A stretch of 13,277 nt of DNA from Pseudomonadota bacterium (GCA_021848555.1 JAJZUN010000028.1:1-13277); one strand, 5' to 3'. Positions 1-6,085 are shown, counted from the first letter of the stretch. Made by a program: numbers and translations. The notes: a model not told the origin generated them from the sequence alone.

Positions 1-147
1 GGTGTTGAGGCCGGCGGCGAGGTCGCGCTCGCGCTGCATCATCGGCAGTCGCACCAGCGCCTGGGTGCCGGTGAGGAAGACGCGGCCCGAAGCCAGCGTG
101 TACTTGTCGTCCAGCGTGACTTCGTGAAGTTTGGCTGGGGCGTTCAT
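1..147 (-). CDS. Indolepyruvate ferredoxin oxidoreductase-like protein, N-terminal fragment
   Basis: Only the first 49 codons lie in the window; the gene runs off the left edge. It begins with ATG at 147, preceded by a good Shine-Dalgarno (AAGGAG, read on the minus strand just upstream). The visible residues include LDDKYTLASGRVFLTGTQAL and then VRLPMMQRERDLAAGLNT, which I recognise as the typical start of the large fused IorA/IorB-type protein of betaproteobacteria. That family oxidatively decarboxylates aryl pyruvates (indolepyruvate, phenylpyruvate) to acyl-CoA with TPP, iron-sulfur clusters and ferredoxin in the cytoplasm. None of the catalytic domain is visible, so the assignment rests on the N-terminal signature alone. 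The gene is divergent from the TPP enzyme starting at 324. Confidence 0.75.
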   Translation of the reverse strand, partial: MNAPAKLHEVTLDDKYTLASGRVFLTGTQALVRLPMMQRERDLAAGLNT

Positions 148-323
148 GGGGATCTCCTTGCCTATGAACCGATCGCCGCAGGATGCGCACGACCTATTTT
201 TTGACGGATAGTATATTCCGCGGGTTCGGAAATATCTTGCTTTTTTGTGCCTCGATATAGGACGATTGGGGGAGCGCGAACGGCGTCAATGAATTCTTCC
301 AGCCAGTCCCAAAAAAGACCAAA
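148..323. promoter_or_regulatory. Divergent intergenic region with an operator-like dyad
   Basis: This 176-bp gap lies between two divergent genes and is visibly more AT-rich than its surroundings (T runs near 197-202 and 241-246, A run at 311-316). On the minus strand TATACT (215 to 210) is a plausible -10 for the left gene, but no good -35 lies 16-18 bp upstream of it. An imperfect inverted repeat, TTCCG (216-220) and CGGAA (227-231) with a 6-bp spacer, sits next to that element and could be an operator. TTGACG at 201-206 resembles a plus-strand -35 but has no -10 at proper spacing. No promoter is called with confidence. Confidence 0.35.
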
Positions 324-1928
324 ATGAACACCTCCCAAGTCATCATCCAGTACCTGGCGGCAGCCGGCATCCGCCACATCTTCGGCTATCCCGGGGACCC
401 GTCGGTGGAGTTCCTCGAGGCGGCGCGCCGCGAAGGCCTGCGCTTCGTGCTCGGCTCGCGCGAGGGCACCGCAGGTCTGATGGCCGAAGCCTATGGCCAG
501 CTGACCGGGCGTCCCGGCGTGTGCCTGTCGACGCTGGGCCCGGGCTCGACCAATCTCGTCAACGCCGTCGCCAACGCGTATCTCGACCGCGTGCCCATGC
601 TGGCGATTTCGGGCCAGATCGAGCGCAAACGCGAACCTTATTTCACGCATCAGGTGGTCGATCACAATCGCCTGTTTTCGCCGATCAGCAAATGGACCGT
701 GGCGGTGCAGCCCGACACGGTCGGCACCATCATGCGCAAGGCGCTGCGCATCGCGGTCGCCGAGCGCCCCGGGCCGGTGCATCTCACCACCGCGGGCGAC
801 GTGGTCGGGGCGCAGGCGAGCGACCACGAGATCAAACTGCCGCCGATGCGCGCGTCGCGCACAGCGCAGATCTTTGCCACAGGTGGCGCGGAAGTCGACC
901 CCGTGAAGCGGCTCAAGTCCGCGCGCCGGCCGGTGATCCTCGCGGGCGTCTCGGCGGTATGGAGCGGTGCGAGCGCGGCGCTGGTGCGTCTGGCCGAGAC
1001 CCTGGGCGCGCCGGTGGTCGTGGCGCCCATGGCCAAGGGCGTAATGCCCGAGGACCATGCCTGTTACGCCGGCACGCTCGACATGGCGTGCAACAAGTTC
1101 GTTTGGGATTTCCTCAAAGGGGCCGATCTGCTGCTCGCGGTCGGCTTCGATGCGGTCGAGCTGATCAAGCCCTGGCCGCTTAGCGCGCCCATGATCCATA
1201 TCGACACCGTTCCCAACACCGACCAGATTTACCAGGCCGAGTTGGAAATTGTCGGCGACATTTCGCACACACTGGAGGCGCTCGCCGCAGCAAGCGGCAG
1301 CCTCGAACGCTGGAGCGCAAGCGAAATCGCCGCGCACCGCGGCAAGTTGCGCGAGCTGTATTACGCGGGACGGGCAAATGAACGCATGAACCCGACCGAC
1401 GTGGTCGATGTGGTGCGGGCGCAGATGCCGCGCGACACCGTGGTATCCACCGACGTCGGCTCGCACAAGCTGCTGGTCGGGCAGGGCTGGACCACCTATA
1501 TCCCGCGCTCGCTATTGATGACCAATGGGCTTTCCTCCATGGGCTATTCGCTGCCCGCCGCCATGGCGGCCAAGCTGGTGCATCCGGACAAGCCGGTGGT
1601 GAGCTTTATCGGCGACGGCGGCCTCGCCATGGTGCAGGGCGAACTGCGTGTCGCCGCCAGCCTCAAGATCGATCCGATCGTGGTCGTGTTCTGCGACAAC
1701 AGCCTGAACCGGATCGAGCTGAAGCAGATGGCGCGTCAGTATCCGAGCTGGGGTACGGTGATCGAGGCGACCGATATGAGCCTACTCGCGCGCGCCATGG
1801 GTTGTGACGGGGTCGACGTCGACAGCGTCAAAGCGCTGCAAGCCGCGCTCGCCGCGCCGCGCGCCAAGGACAGGCCGCTGGTCATAGGCGCGAGAATCGA
1901 TCCGGCGCAGTATGCGGCCCAGTTTTAG
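324..1928 (+). CDS. TPP-dependent enzyme of the acetolactate synthase superfamily, substrate unknown
   Basis: A 534-residue protein with the three-domain layout of acetolactate-synthase/decarboxylase enzymes. The N-terminal PYR domain (about 1-165) has FGYPGDP near residue 20 and the cofactor-activating glutamate E47 in SREGTAG. A central domain (about 190-325) contains RRPVILAGVSAVW. The C-terminal PP domain carries the TPP/Mg motif GDGGLAM (430-436) with the partner Asn in CDNS (N459). It is somewhat shorter than typical biosynthetic IlvB, and no small regulatory subunit (ilvN) is adjacent, so valine/isoleucine synthesis is unlikely. Having the glutamate also argues against glyoxylate carboligase, which lacks it. 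Reactions open to the family are 2-oxo-acid decarboxylation, carboligation or acyl transfer. The start is the first in-frame ATG; no clear Shine-Dalgarno precedes it. The next gene starts 34 bp after the stop and is probably co-transcribed. Fold call is sure, substrate is not known. Confidence 0.88.
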   Translation: MNTSQVIIQYLAAAGIRHIFGYPGDPSVEFLEAARREGLRFVLGSREGTAGLMAEAYGQLTGRPGVCLSTLGPGSTNLVNAVANAYLDRVPMLAISGQIERKREPYFTHQVVDHNRLFSPISKWTVAVQPDTVGTIMRKALRIAVAERPGPVHLTTAGDVVGAQASDHEIKLPPMRASRTAQIFATGGAEVDPVKRLKSARRPVILAGVSAVWSGASAALVRLAETLGAPVVVAPMAKGVMPEDHACYAGTLDMACNKFVWDFLKGADLLLAVGFDAVELIKPWPLSAPMIHIDTVPNTDQIYQAELEIVGDISHTLEALAAASGSLERWSASEIAAHRGKLRELYYAGRANERMNPTDVVDVVRAQMPRDTVVSTDVGSHKLLVGQGWTTYIPRSLLMTNGLSSMGYSLPAAMAAKLVHPDKPVVSFIGDGGLAMVQGELRVAASLKIDPIVVVFCDNSLNRIELKQMARQYPSWGTVIEATDMSLLARAMGCDGVDVDSVKALQAALAAPRAKDRPLVIGARIDPAQYAAQF

Positions 1929-1962
1929 CCGGTTTTCGATCCATCAATCTTTGCGACCTCAA

Positions 1963-2865
1963 ATGACCCACAACGACAACACTGCACTTCAGCTTCACAT
2001 TGCGCTCGTAGGCTACGGCGAAGTCGGCAAGATTTTTGCCGCGGAATTAGTTGCGCGTGGCGCGACGATTTCCTTTTTCGACATCCTGCTTGCCGATGCT
2101 AATGCCGGCGCCGCGATGCGTGCGCATGCGGCGTCGCTGGGTGCGACGCCCTGTGCCAGCCTGGCTGCGGCGCTGGCCGAAGCGCAGGTCGCAATTTCCG
2201 CGGTCACTGCCTCGTCCACGCTTGCGGTGGCCGAAGAGGCTGCGCGGCATATCCGGCCGGGGCAATTTTTCGTCGATCTCAATTCGGCGTCGCCCACCAC
2301 CAAGCAGACCAGTGCGCGCATGATCGATGCCGCGGGCGGCCATTACGTGGAGGCGGCGGTGATGGGATCGGTGCCGCCCTACGGCATCAAGGTGCCCATG
2401 ATCCTCGGCGGGGGCAAACGCGAAGAACTCGCGCGCCTGCTCGCGCCGGCCGACATGCGCATGGAACTCGGCGTCGCCGAAATCGGCGTCGCCTCCGCGG
2501 TCAAAATGTGCCGCAGCATCATGATCAAGGGCCTGGAGGCGCTGACGGTCGAATGCCTGTTTACCGCGCGCCGCTATGGCGTCGAGGAGCAGGTGCTGGC
2601 TTCGCTGGTCGAAACCTATCCCGGCCTCGACTGGCAGAAGGAGGCGGACTATCTGGTTTCGCGCGTGGTGCAGCACGGCCGCCGCCGTGCCGCCGAAATG
2701 CGCGAGGTTGCGCGCACGGTGGAAGAGGCTGGCATGCAAGCGCTCCTCGCCGCGCCGACGGCGCAGCGCCAGGACTGGATGGCCGATCTGGTTGCCGCCG
2801 GCACGGTGGCCAAGTCGGAAAAAAGCTGGCGCAAAGTTGCCGACGCGATCAAGGCGAAGGCTTAG
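1963..2865 (+). CDS. NAD(P)-dependent oxidoreductase, beta-hydroxyacid dehydrogenase-like with DUF1932-type C-terminus
   Basis: A 300-residue protein. The Rossmann nucleotide motif GYGEVG is at 17-22, preceded by the strand IALV. The substrate-loop motif DLNSASP (105-111) and the conserved lysine K181 in SAVKMCRS match the beta-hydroxyacid dehydrogenase / 6-phosphogluconate dehydrogenase-like fold; the segment from about 190 on looks like DUF1932. It should oxidise or reduce a hydroxy acid or semialdehyde in the cytoplasm. An in-frame ATG at 1912 would overlap the upstream gene and add 17 residues unlike the family; I prefer ATG 1963, a few residues before the first beta strand, although neither start has a strong ribosome binding site. 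Position 34 bp after the TPP-enzyme gene suggests a two-gene operon in which one enzyme makes a 2-hydroxy-3-oxo or similar product and this one reduces it. That pathway is inference. Confidence 0.85.
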   Translation: MTHNDNTALQLHIALVGYGEVGKIFAAELVARGATISFFDILLADANAGAAMRAHAASLGATPCASLAAALAEAQVAISAVTASSTLAVAEEAARHIRPGQFFVDLNSASPTTKQTSARMIDAAGGHYVEAAVMGSVPPYGIKVPMILGGGKREELARLLAPADMRMELGVAEIGVASAVKMCRSIMIKGLEALTVECLFTARRYGVEEQVLASLVETYPGLDWQKEADYLVSRVVQHGRRRAAEMREVARTVEEAGMQALLAAPTAQRQDWMADLVAAGTVAKSEKSWRKVADAIKAKA

Positions 2866-2873
2866 GTACAGAG

Positions 2874-2901
2874 TTCCGGCAGTCTAGTCCAGAGGCCGGA
2901 A
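2874..2901. repeat. Hairpin across the junction of two convergent genes
   Basis: TTCCGGC (2874-2880) and GCCGGAA (2895-2901) form a perfect 7-bp inverted repeat with a 14-nt loop. It begins in the 18-bp gap between the two convergent stop codons and reaches into the end of the J-domain gene. It could act as a bidirectional stop or 3' stabilising structure, but no T-run follows on either strand, so it is not a canonical intrinsic terminator. Confidence 0.3.
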
Positions 2902-3240
2902 GGCGAAGGGGCGCAGATTCGGGCGGCTCTTGCCGGCGTCCCGCTTGACCGGAGTCGAATTCAGTCCGCTGCCGCGCCTCTCGGCGGGGCGAACGCCGGT
3001 TTTCTTGTCGTAGCGCGCGCGCAGCAGCGGATCGGCGAGCACCGTGTAGGCATGGTTGATCAGGGACATGTGCGCGGTGGCCGCGGCATTGCCGGGATTT
3101 TTGTCCGGGTGATATTCCTGCACCAGGCAGCGATACGCCGCTCGGATTACCGCGGGGCGCGCCCTGGGGCTGACTTCCAGAATTTCATAAAGACAGGAGT
3201 CCGCCTTGGAGCCCGTTTGCGCCTCGTTGTTCTTGCGCAT
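2884..3240 (-). CDS. Small orphan J-domain protein
   Basis: A 118-residue protein with one J-domain at about 16-79. Helix I begins CLYEILEVSPRA, helix II leads to the invariant HPD at 44-46 (in YHPDKNPG), and helices III/IV contain INHAYTVLADPLLRARYD. The HPD loop is what stimulates Hsp70 (DnaK) ATPase, so it is probably a DnaK co-chaperone of narrow specificity. It lacks the Gly/Phe region, zinc-finger cysteines and C-terminal substrate domains of full DnaJ; the last ~40 residues are basic, low in complexity and match nothing I know. The start is ATG at 3240; no clear Shine-Dalgarno is visible upstream. It may be co-transcribed after the alpha/beta hydrolase, 110 bp upstream on the same strand. 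Its client is unknown. Confidence 0.85.
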   Translation of the reverse strand: MRKNNEAQTGSKADSCLYEILEVSPRARPAVIRAAYRCLVQEYHPDKNPGNAAATAHMSLINHAYTVLADPLLRARYDKKTGVRPAERRGSGLNSTPVKRDAGKSRPNLRPFAFRPLD

Positions 3241-3350
3241 GGATAATCGCCGTTCGGCCTGGAAACGAGTTTATCGGCACAAATTCGGCTGAGCTTTAGC
3301 GAAAAACGCCGGAGACCTTGCGGTCAAAGCTTGGTAGCGGCGCGGTCACG
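3241..3350 (-). other. Intergenic gap between hydrolase and J-domain gene
   Basis: This 110-bp stretch separates two leftward genes. I see no convincing promoter, terminator or small gene: TTGACC occurs on the minus strand (around 3326) but no acceptable -10 lies 16-18 bp after it. Whether the two genes form one transcript is open. Confidence 0.3.
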
Positions 3351-4052
3351 CTAGGCGCCGAGCCAGCGGCGCAAGGCCGCATTGACTTGGGCCGGCCGTT
3401 CCAGGGTGGAGAGGTGGCCGCAGTCTTCGATTATTTCCAGTCTCGCGCCCTTGATCGCGGCGGCCATTTCCTCGTGCCGCGCCGGCGGTGTGCGCTCGTC
3501 CTGGCGGCCGCAGAGTACCAGCGTCGGGCAATCGATCGTCGGGAGCAGGTTCAGGCTTTCGGCGCGGCTCATGATGGCCTTTTGCTGACGCGCAAACGCA
3601 TCCCTGCCGGTGTTGCTTGCCATCGATCGGACGACGTCGGTGAGCGCTCGCTCAGCAAGACGTGAAGGGTGGATCAGCAGCGGCAGCAGAATCTCGGAGA
3701 CGCGTGAAAATTCGCCGCGCTCGGCGAGCGCGATCAGTTCCCTGCGCATCTGCGTTTGCTGCGGCAGCTCGGCCGTGGCTGCGGTGTCGAGCAGCGCAAG
3801 CCGGGTAACGCGGCGCGGCGCCTGGCGCATGATTTCCAGTGCGATATAGCCGCCCATCGACAGACCGGCGACGGCGAAGCTTGGGAACGGCGCATCGGCG
3901 AGCACATCACGCGCGACACCGGCCATGGTGTCCGCGCGCGTATGGTCGGCAATCCAAACGTCTGCGATATCGCTTAGATTTTCGACTTGCGGTTGCCACA
4001 ATTGTGCATCGCACAACAGACCGGGGATCAGTACCAGTGCGGCTTTTTGCAT
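3351..4052 (-). CDS. Alpha/beta-fold hydrolase
   Basis: A 233-residue alpha/beta hydrolase. The strand LVLIPGLL (6-13) gives the oxyanion-side HG-like turn. The nucleophile elbow is GLSMGG with Ser65, the acid is Asp185 in GRQDERTPP, and the base is His213 in CGHLSTLE, so the catalytic triad is complete. Family members hydrolyse esters, thioesters or C-C bonds of small metabolites; the substrate cannot be read from sequence. No signal peptide is visible, so it should be cytoplasmic. The reading frame also offers a GTG at 4061, but the in-frame ATG at 4052 is preceded at 6-nt spacing by AAGGTG, a near match to the Shine-Dalgarno, and lies directly before the first beta strand, so I chose it. 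The gene is transcribed away from the tRNA-tuf operon. Confidence 0.85.
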   Translation of the reverse strand: MQKAALVLIPGLLCDAQLWQPQVENLSDIADVWIADHTRADTMAGVARDVLADAPFPSFAVAGLSMGGYIALEIMRQAPRRVTRLALLDTAATAELPQQTQMRRELIALAERGEFSRVSEILLPLLIHPSRLAERALTDVVRSMASNTGRDAFARQQKAIMSRAESLNLLPTIDCPTLVLCGRQDERTPPARHEEMAAAIKGARLEIIEDCGHLSTLERPAQVNAALRRWLGA

Positions 4053-4061
4053 CGGCTTCAC

Positions 4062-4259
4062 CTTAAAATCATATTTTGGAATAAAGACTTGCGCTCAGCG
4101 ATTGCAGTGCGGTCGGTCCGCGCCGGCCATGCTGGGGCCGGCCGGGCTACCGCCAAAACGGCACGGAGCGTACGCAAACCGCGCGGTGAACCGAATGCTA
4201 CATCAAGCGGGCGCGCGCGCAGTAGCGCGAGTTGCTGCGCGCCGGCATCCTAGACTTGT
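4062..4259. other. Intergenic region with two GC-rich hairpins
   Basis: About 200 bp between the divergent hydrolase gene and the tRNA promoter hold no credible gene. Two strong inverted repeats are present: GCCGGCC (4122-4128) with GGCCGGC (4136-4142), loop 7 nt, and GCGCGCAG (4215-4222) with CTGCGCGC (4235-4242), loop 12 nt. Neither is followed by a T-run. A minus-strand TATGAT about 4 bp before AAGGTG is the only promoter-like element for the hydrolase, and its -35 is poor. Confidence 0.4.
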
Positions 4260-4288
4260 TTGACTGCCGCTGCGAAAACGAGCATAAT
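4260..4288 (+). promoter_or_regulatory. Sigma70-type promoter of the tRNA-tuf operon
   Basis: TTGACT (4260-4265, 5 of 6 match to the -35 consensus) is followed after exactly 17 bp by CATAAT (4283-4288, 5 of 6 match to the -10). The expected start is near 4295, about 8 bp before tRNA-Tyr. Between the -10 and that point lies CGCCCG (4289-4294), a GC-rich discriminator typical of ppGpp-repressed stable-RNA promoters, so growth-rate control is likely. It is the best promoter in the window and probably drives at least the tRNAs and tuf. Confidence 0.82.
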
Positions 4289-4302
4289 CGCCCGTTTCGT
4301 TT

Positions 4303-4389
4303 GGAGGGGTGCCCGAGTGGTTAAAGGGGGCAGACTGTAAATCTGTTGGCCTTGCGCCTACGTTGGTTCGAATCCAACCTCCTCCACCA
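4303..4389 (+). tRNA. tRNA-Tyr (anticodon GTA)
   Basis: Acceptor GGAGGGG (4303-4309) pairs with CTCCTCC (4379-4385) with one G-T. Discriminator A4386 is followed by an encoded CCA. The anticodon loop CTGTAAA carries GTA at 4337-4339 on a 5-bp stem, and the long variable arm is that of a class II tRNA, as expected for bacterial tRNA-Tyr. The T-arm GTTGG/CCAAC is perfect. It is the first gene of the operon; a T6 run follows 2 nt after the CCA (4392-4397), without a hairpin other than the tRNA itself. Confidence 0.97.
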
Positions 4390-4451
4390 AGTTTTTTGCG
4401 GCGCGGGTCGGCAGTATGCACTGGGTGGCAAAAAGGGTTCGGTCGTGAAAC

Positions 4452-4525
4452 GCGGGTGTAGCTCAATGGTAGAGCAGAAGCCTTCCAAGCTTACGACGAG
4501 GGTTCGATTCCCTTCACCCGCTCCA
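4452..4525 (+). tRNA. tRNA-Gly (anticodon TCC)
   Basis: Acceptor GCGGGTG (4452-4458) pairs with CACCCGC (4515-4521). Discriminator T4522 and an encoded CCA (4523-4525) follow. D-stem GCTC/GAGC; anticodon loop CTTCCAA with TCC at 4484-4486; T-arm GAGGG/CCCTT with one G-T. The outermost anticodon-stem pair (G27, A43) is a mismatch in my folding. It reads GGA/GGG codons; GGG is heavily used in the tuf gene just downstream. Confidence 0.97.
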
Positions 4526-4565
4526 GCATGCTGGTCCCGGGAAAATCGACGCCGAAGCGGTTTAC

Positions 4566-4640
<75 letters not shown>

Positions 4641-4683
4641 TAAGTATTGTGCAGTTTGATTATCGATAAAGAAGGACTTCATC

Positions 4684-5874
4684 ATGTCAAAAGCTAAATT
4701 TGAGCGCACGAAGCCGCACGTGAACGTAGGGACGATAGGACACGTGGACCATGGGAAGACGACGCTGACGGCGGCGATCACCTCGGTGTTGAGCAAGAAG
4801 TTTGGTGGGGAGGCGAAGGCCTACGACCAGATTGACTCGGCGCCGGAGGAGAAGGCGCGGGGGATCACGATCAACACGGCGCACGTGGAGTACGAGACGG
4901 CCAAGCGGCACTATGCGCACGTGGACTGCCCGGGGCATGCGGACTACATCAAGAACATGATTACGGGTGCGGCGCAGATGGACGGGGCGATTCTGGTGGT
5001 GTCGGCCGCGGACGGTCCGATGCCGCAGACGCGGGAACATATTCTGCTGGCGCGGCAGGTGGGTGTGCCCTACATCATTGTTTACATGAACAAAGCGGAC
5101 CTGGTGGACGACAAGGAGCTGCTCGAGCTGGTGGAGATGGAAGTGCGCGAGCTGCTGTCGAAGTACGAGTTCCCCGGGGACACGACGCCGATCGTGATCG
5201 GCTCGGCGCTGAAAGCGCTCGAAGGCGACAAGGGCGACATGGGCGAGGGCTCGATCTTCAAGCTGGCCGATGCGCTGGATTCGTACATTCCTGAGCCCAA
5301 GCGGGCGATCGACGGTCCGTTCCTGATGCCGGTGGAGGACGTGTTCTCGATCTCCGGGCGCGGCACGGTGGTGACCGGGCGGGTGGAGCGCGGGATCGTG
5401 AAGGTGGGCGAAGAAATCGAGATCGTGGGTCTGAAGCCGACGCTGAAGACGGTGTGCACGGGCGTGGAGATGTTCAGGAAGCTCTTGGACCAGGGTCAGG
5501 CGGGGGACAACATCGGGGTGCTGCTGCGCGGTACCAAGCGCGAGGAAGTCGAGCGCGGGCAGGTGCTGGCCAAGCCGGCGAGCATCACGCCGCACACGAA
5601 GTTCGAATGCGAGGTGTACGTCCTGAGTAAGGACGAGGGCGGGCGGCACACGCCGTTCTTCCCGGGGTACCGGCCGCAGTTTTACTTCCGCACGACGGAC
5701 GTGACCGGGAGCTGCGAGCTGCCGGCGGGGGTGGAGATGGTGATGCCGGGTGACAACGTGAAGATGGTGGTGACGCTGATTGCGCCGATCGCGATGGAGC
5801 AGGGCTTGCGCTTTGCGATCCGCGAGGGCGGGCGCACGGTGGGTGCCGGTGTGGTCGCCAAGGTGATCGAATAA
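4684..5874 (+). CDS. tuf: Elongation factor Tu
   Basis: A 396-residue GTPase that brings aminoacyl-tRNA to the ribosomal A site. The G domain shows G1 GHVDHGKT (19-26), the switch segment RGITI, G3 DCPGH, G4 NKAD (136-139) and G5 GSAL. Domain II starts near the [17 protein letters not shown] segment, and domain III ends in [10 protein letters not shown]. Length and ends are normal for the family. The start is ATG after AAGGA (4672-4676) at 7-nt spacing. It lies in a tRNA operon as tufB does in E. coli; many proteobacteria carry a second copy in the str operon, which is outside this window. Codon use is odd for so highly expressed a gene: 23 of 27 threonines are ACG, and 8 of 20 arginines are CGG, with many GGG. 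Confidence 0.99.
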   Translation: MSKAKFERTKPHVNVGTIGHVDHGKTTLTAAITSVLSKKFGGEAKAYDQIDSAPEEKARGITINTAHVEYETAKRHYAHVDCPGHADYIKNMITGAAQMDGAILVVSAADGPMPQTREHILLARQVGVPYIIVYMNKADLVDDKELLELVEMEVRELLSKYEFPGDTTPIVIGSALKALEGDKGDMGEGSIFKLADALDSYIPEPKRAIDGPFLMPVEDVFSISGRGTVVTGRVERGIVKVGEEIEIVGLKPTLKTVCTGVEMFRKLLDQGQAGDNIGVLLRGTKREEVERGQVLAKPASITPHTKFECEVYVLSKDEGGRHTPFFPGYRPQFYFRTTDVTGSCELPAGVEMVMPGDNVKMVVTLIAPIAMEQGLRFAIREGGRTVGAGVVAKVIE

Positions 5875-5901
5875 GGATTAGAGACTGGAGGTCAGAGGTC
5901 G
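5874..5901 (-). repeat. Short array of degenerate 7-nt units after tuf
   Basis: Read on the minus strand, four consecutive 7-nt units run from 5901 to 5874: CGACCTC, TGACCTC, then CAGTCTC and TAATCCT. They fit a TGACYYC-like consensus, as does the longer array before rpoB on the plus strand. The last unit includes the final base of the tuf stop codon. The unit boundaries are my reading; with only four units, chance is possible. Confidence 0.45.
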
Positions 5902-5912
5902 GCGCAATCCAC

Positions 5913-5933
5913 GAACCCGGCAGTGCCGGGTTC
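5913..5933 (+). repeat. Hairpin between tuf and tRNA-Trp
   Basis: GAACCCGG (5913-5920) and CCGGGTTC (5926-5933) form a perfect 8-bp stem with a 5-nt loop. No T-run follows (next bases CGAAAGC), so it is not a standard terminator. Its place 28 bp before tRNA-Trp suggests a 3' end stabiliser for tuf mRNA or a processing or partial-termination signal. Confidence 0.5.
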
Positions 5934-5961
5934 CGAAAGCTCCAGCCTCTGCCGGATTTAC

Positions 5962-6037
5962 AGGCCAATAGCTCAATTGGCAGAGCGTCGGTCTCCAAAA
6001 CCGAAGGTTGGGGGTTCGAGGCCCTCTTGGCCTGCCA
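5962..6037 (+). tRNA. tRNA-Trp (anticodon CCA)
   Basis: Acceptor AGGCCAA (5962-5968) pairs with TTGGCCT (6027-6033); discriminator G6034 and encoded CCA (6035-6037) follow. The anticodon stem TCGGT/ACCGA encloses CTCCAAA with CCA at 5995-5997. G as the discriminator base is the usual identity element for bacterial tRNA-Trp. It sits between tuf and secE. Confidence 0.97.
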
Positions 6038-6049
6038 CTTTTAACAGTA

Positions 6050-6072
6050 CTCCGTATATGCCTCGCACGGAG
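6050..6072 (+). repeat. Small hairpin before secE
   Basis: CTCCGT (6050-6055) and ACGGAG (6067-6072) form a 6-bp stem with an 11-nt loop in the tRNA-Trp to secE leader, ending 13 nt before the secE start. It may take part in tRNA excision or control of secE translation; nothing else supports a function. Confidence 0.3.
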
Positions 6073-6085
6073 CCGAGACGGATCA

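Noticed and set aside
201..229. TTGACG as the -35 of the TPP-enzyme promoter
   Set aside because: No acceptable -10 hexamer lies 16-18 bp downstream; the sequence there is GC-rich.
162..1466. A 434-codon antisense frame over the TPP-enzyme gene
   Set aside because: The plus-strand frame has clear TPP-enzyme motifs across the region; the antisense product is Arg/His/Ala-rich without motifs.
1912..1962. Upstream ATG start for the NAD(P) oxidoreductase
   Set aside because: It would overlap the end of the TPP-enzyme gene and add 17 residues unlike the family; ATG 1963 lies just before the Rossmann strand.
4390..4397. T6 run after tRNA-Tyr as an intrinsic terminator
   Set aside because: No separate hairpin precedes it, and the downstream tRNAs and tuf have no other promoter that I can see, so full termination is unlikely.
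4687..5649. A 320-codon antisense frame over tuf
   Set aside because: It is a shadow of EF-Tu; long runs of His/Arg/Leu come from the G-ending codons on the other strand.
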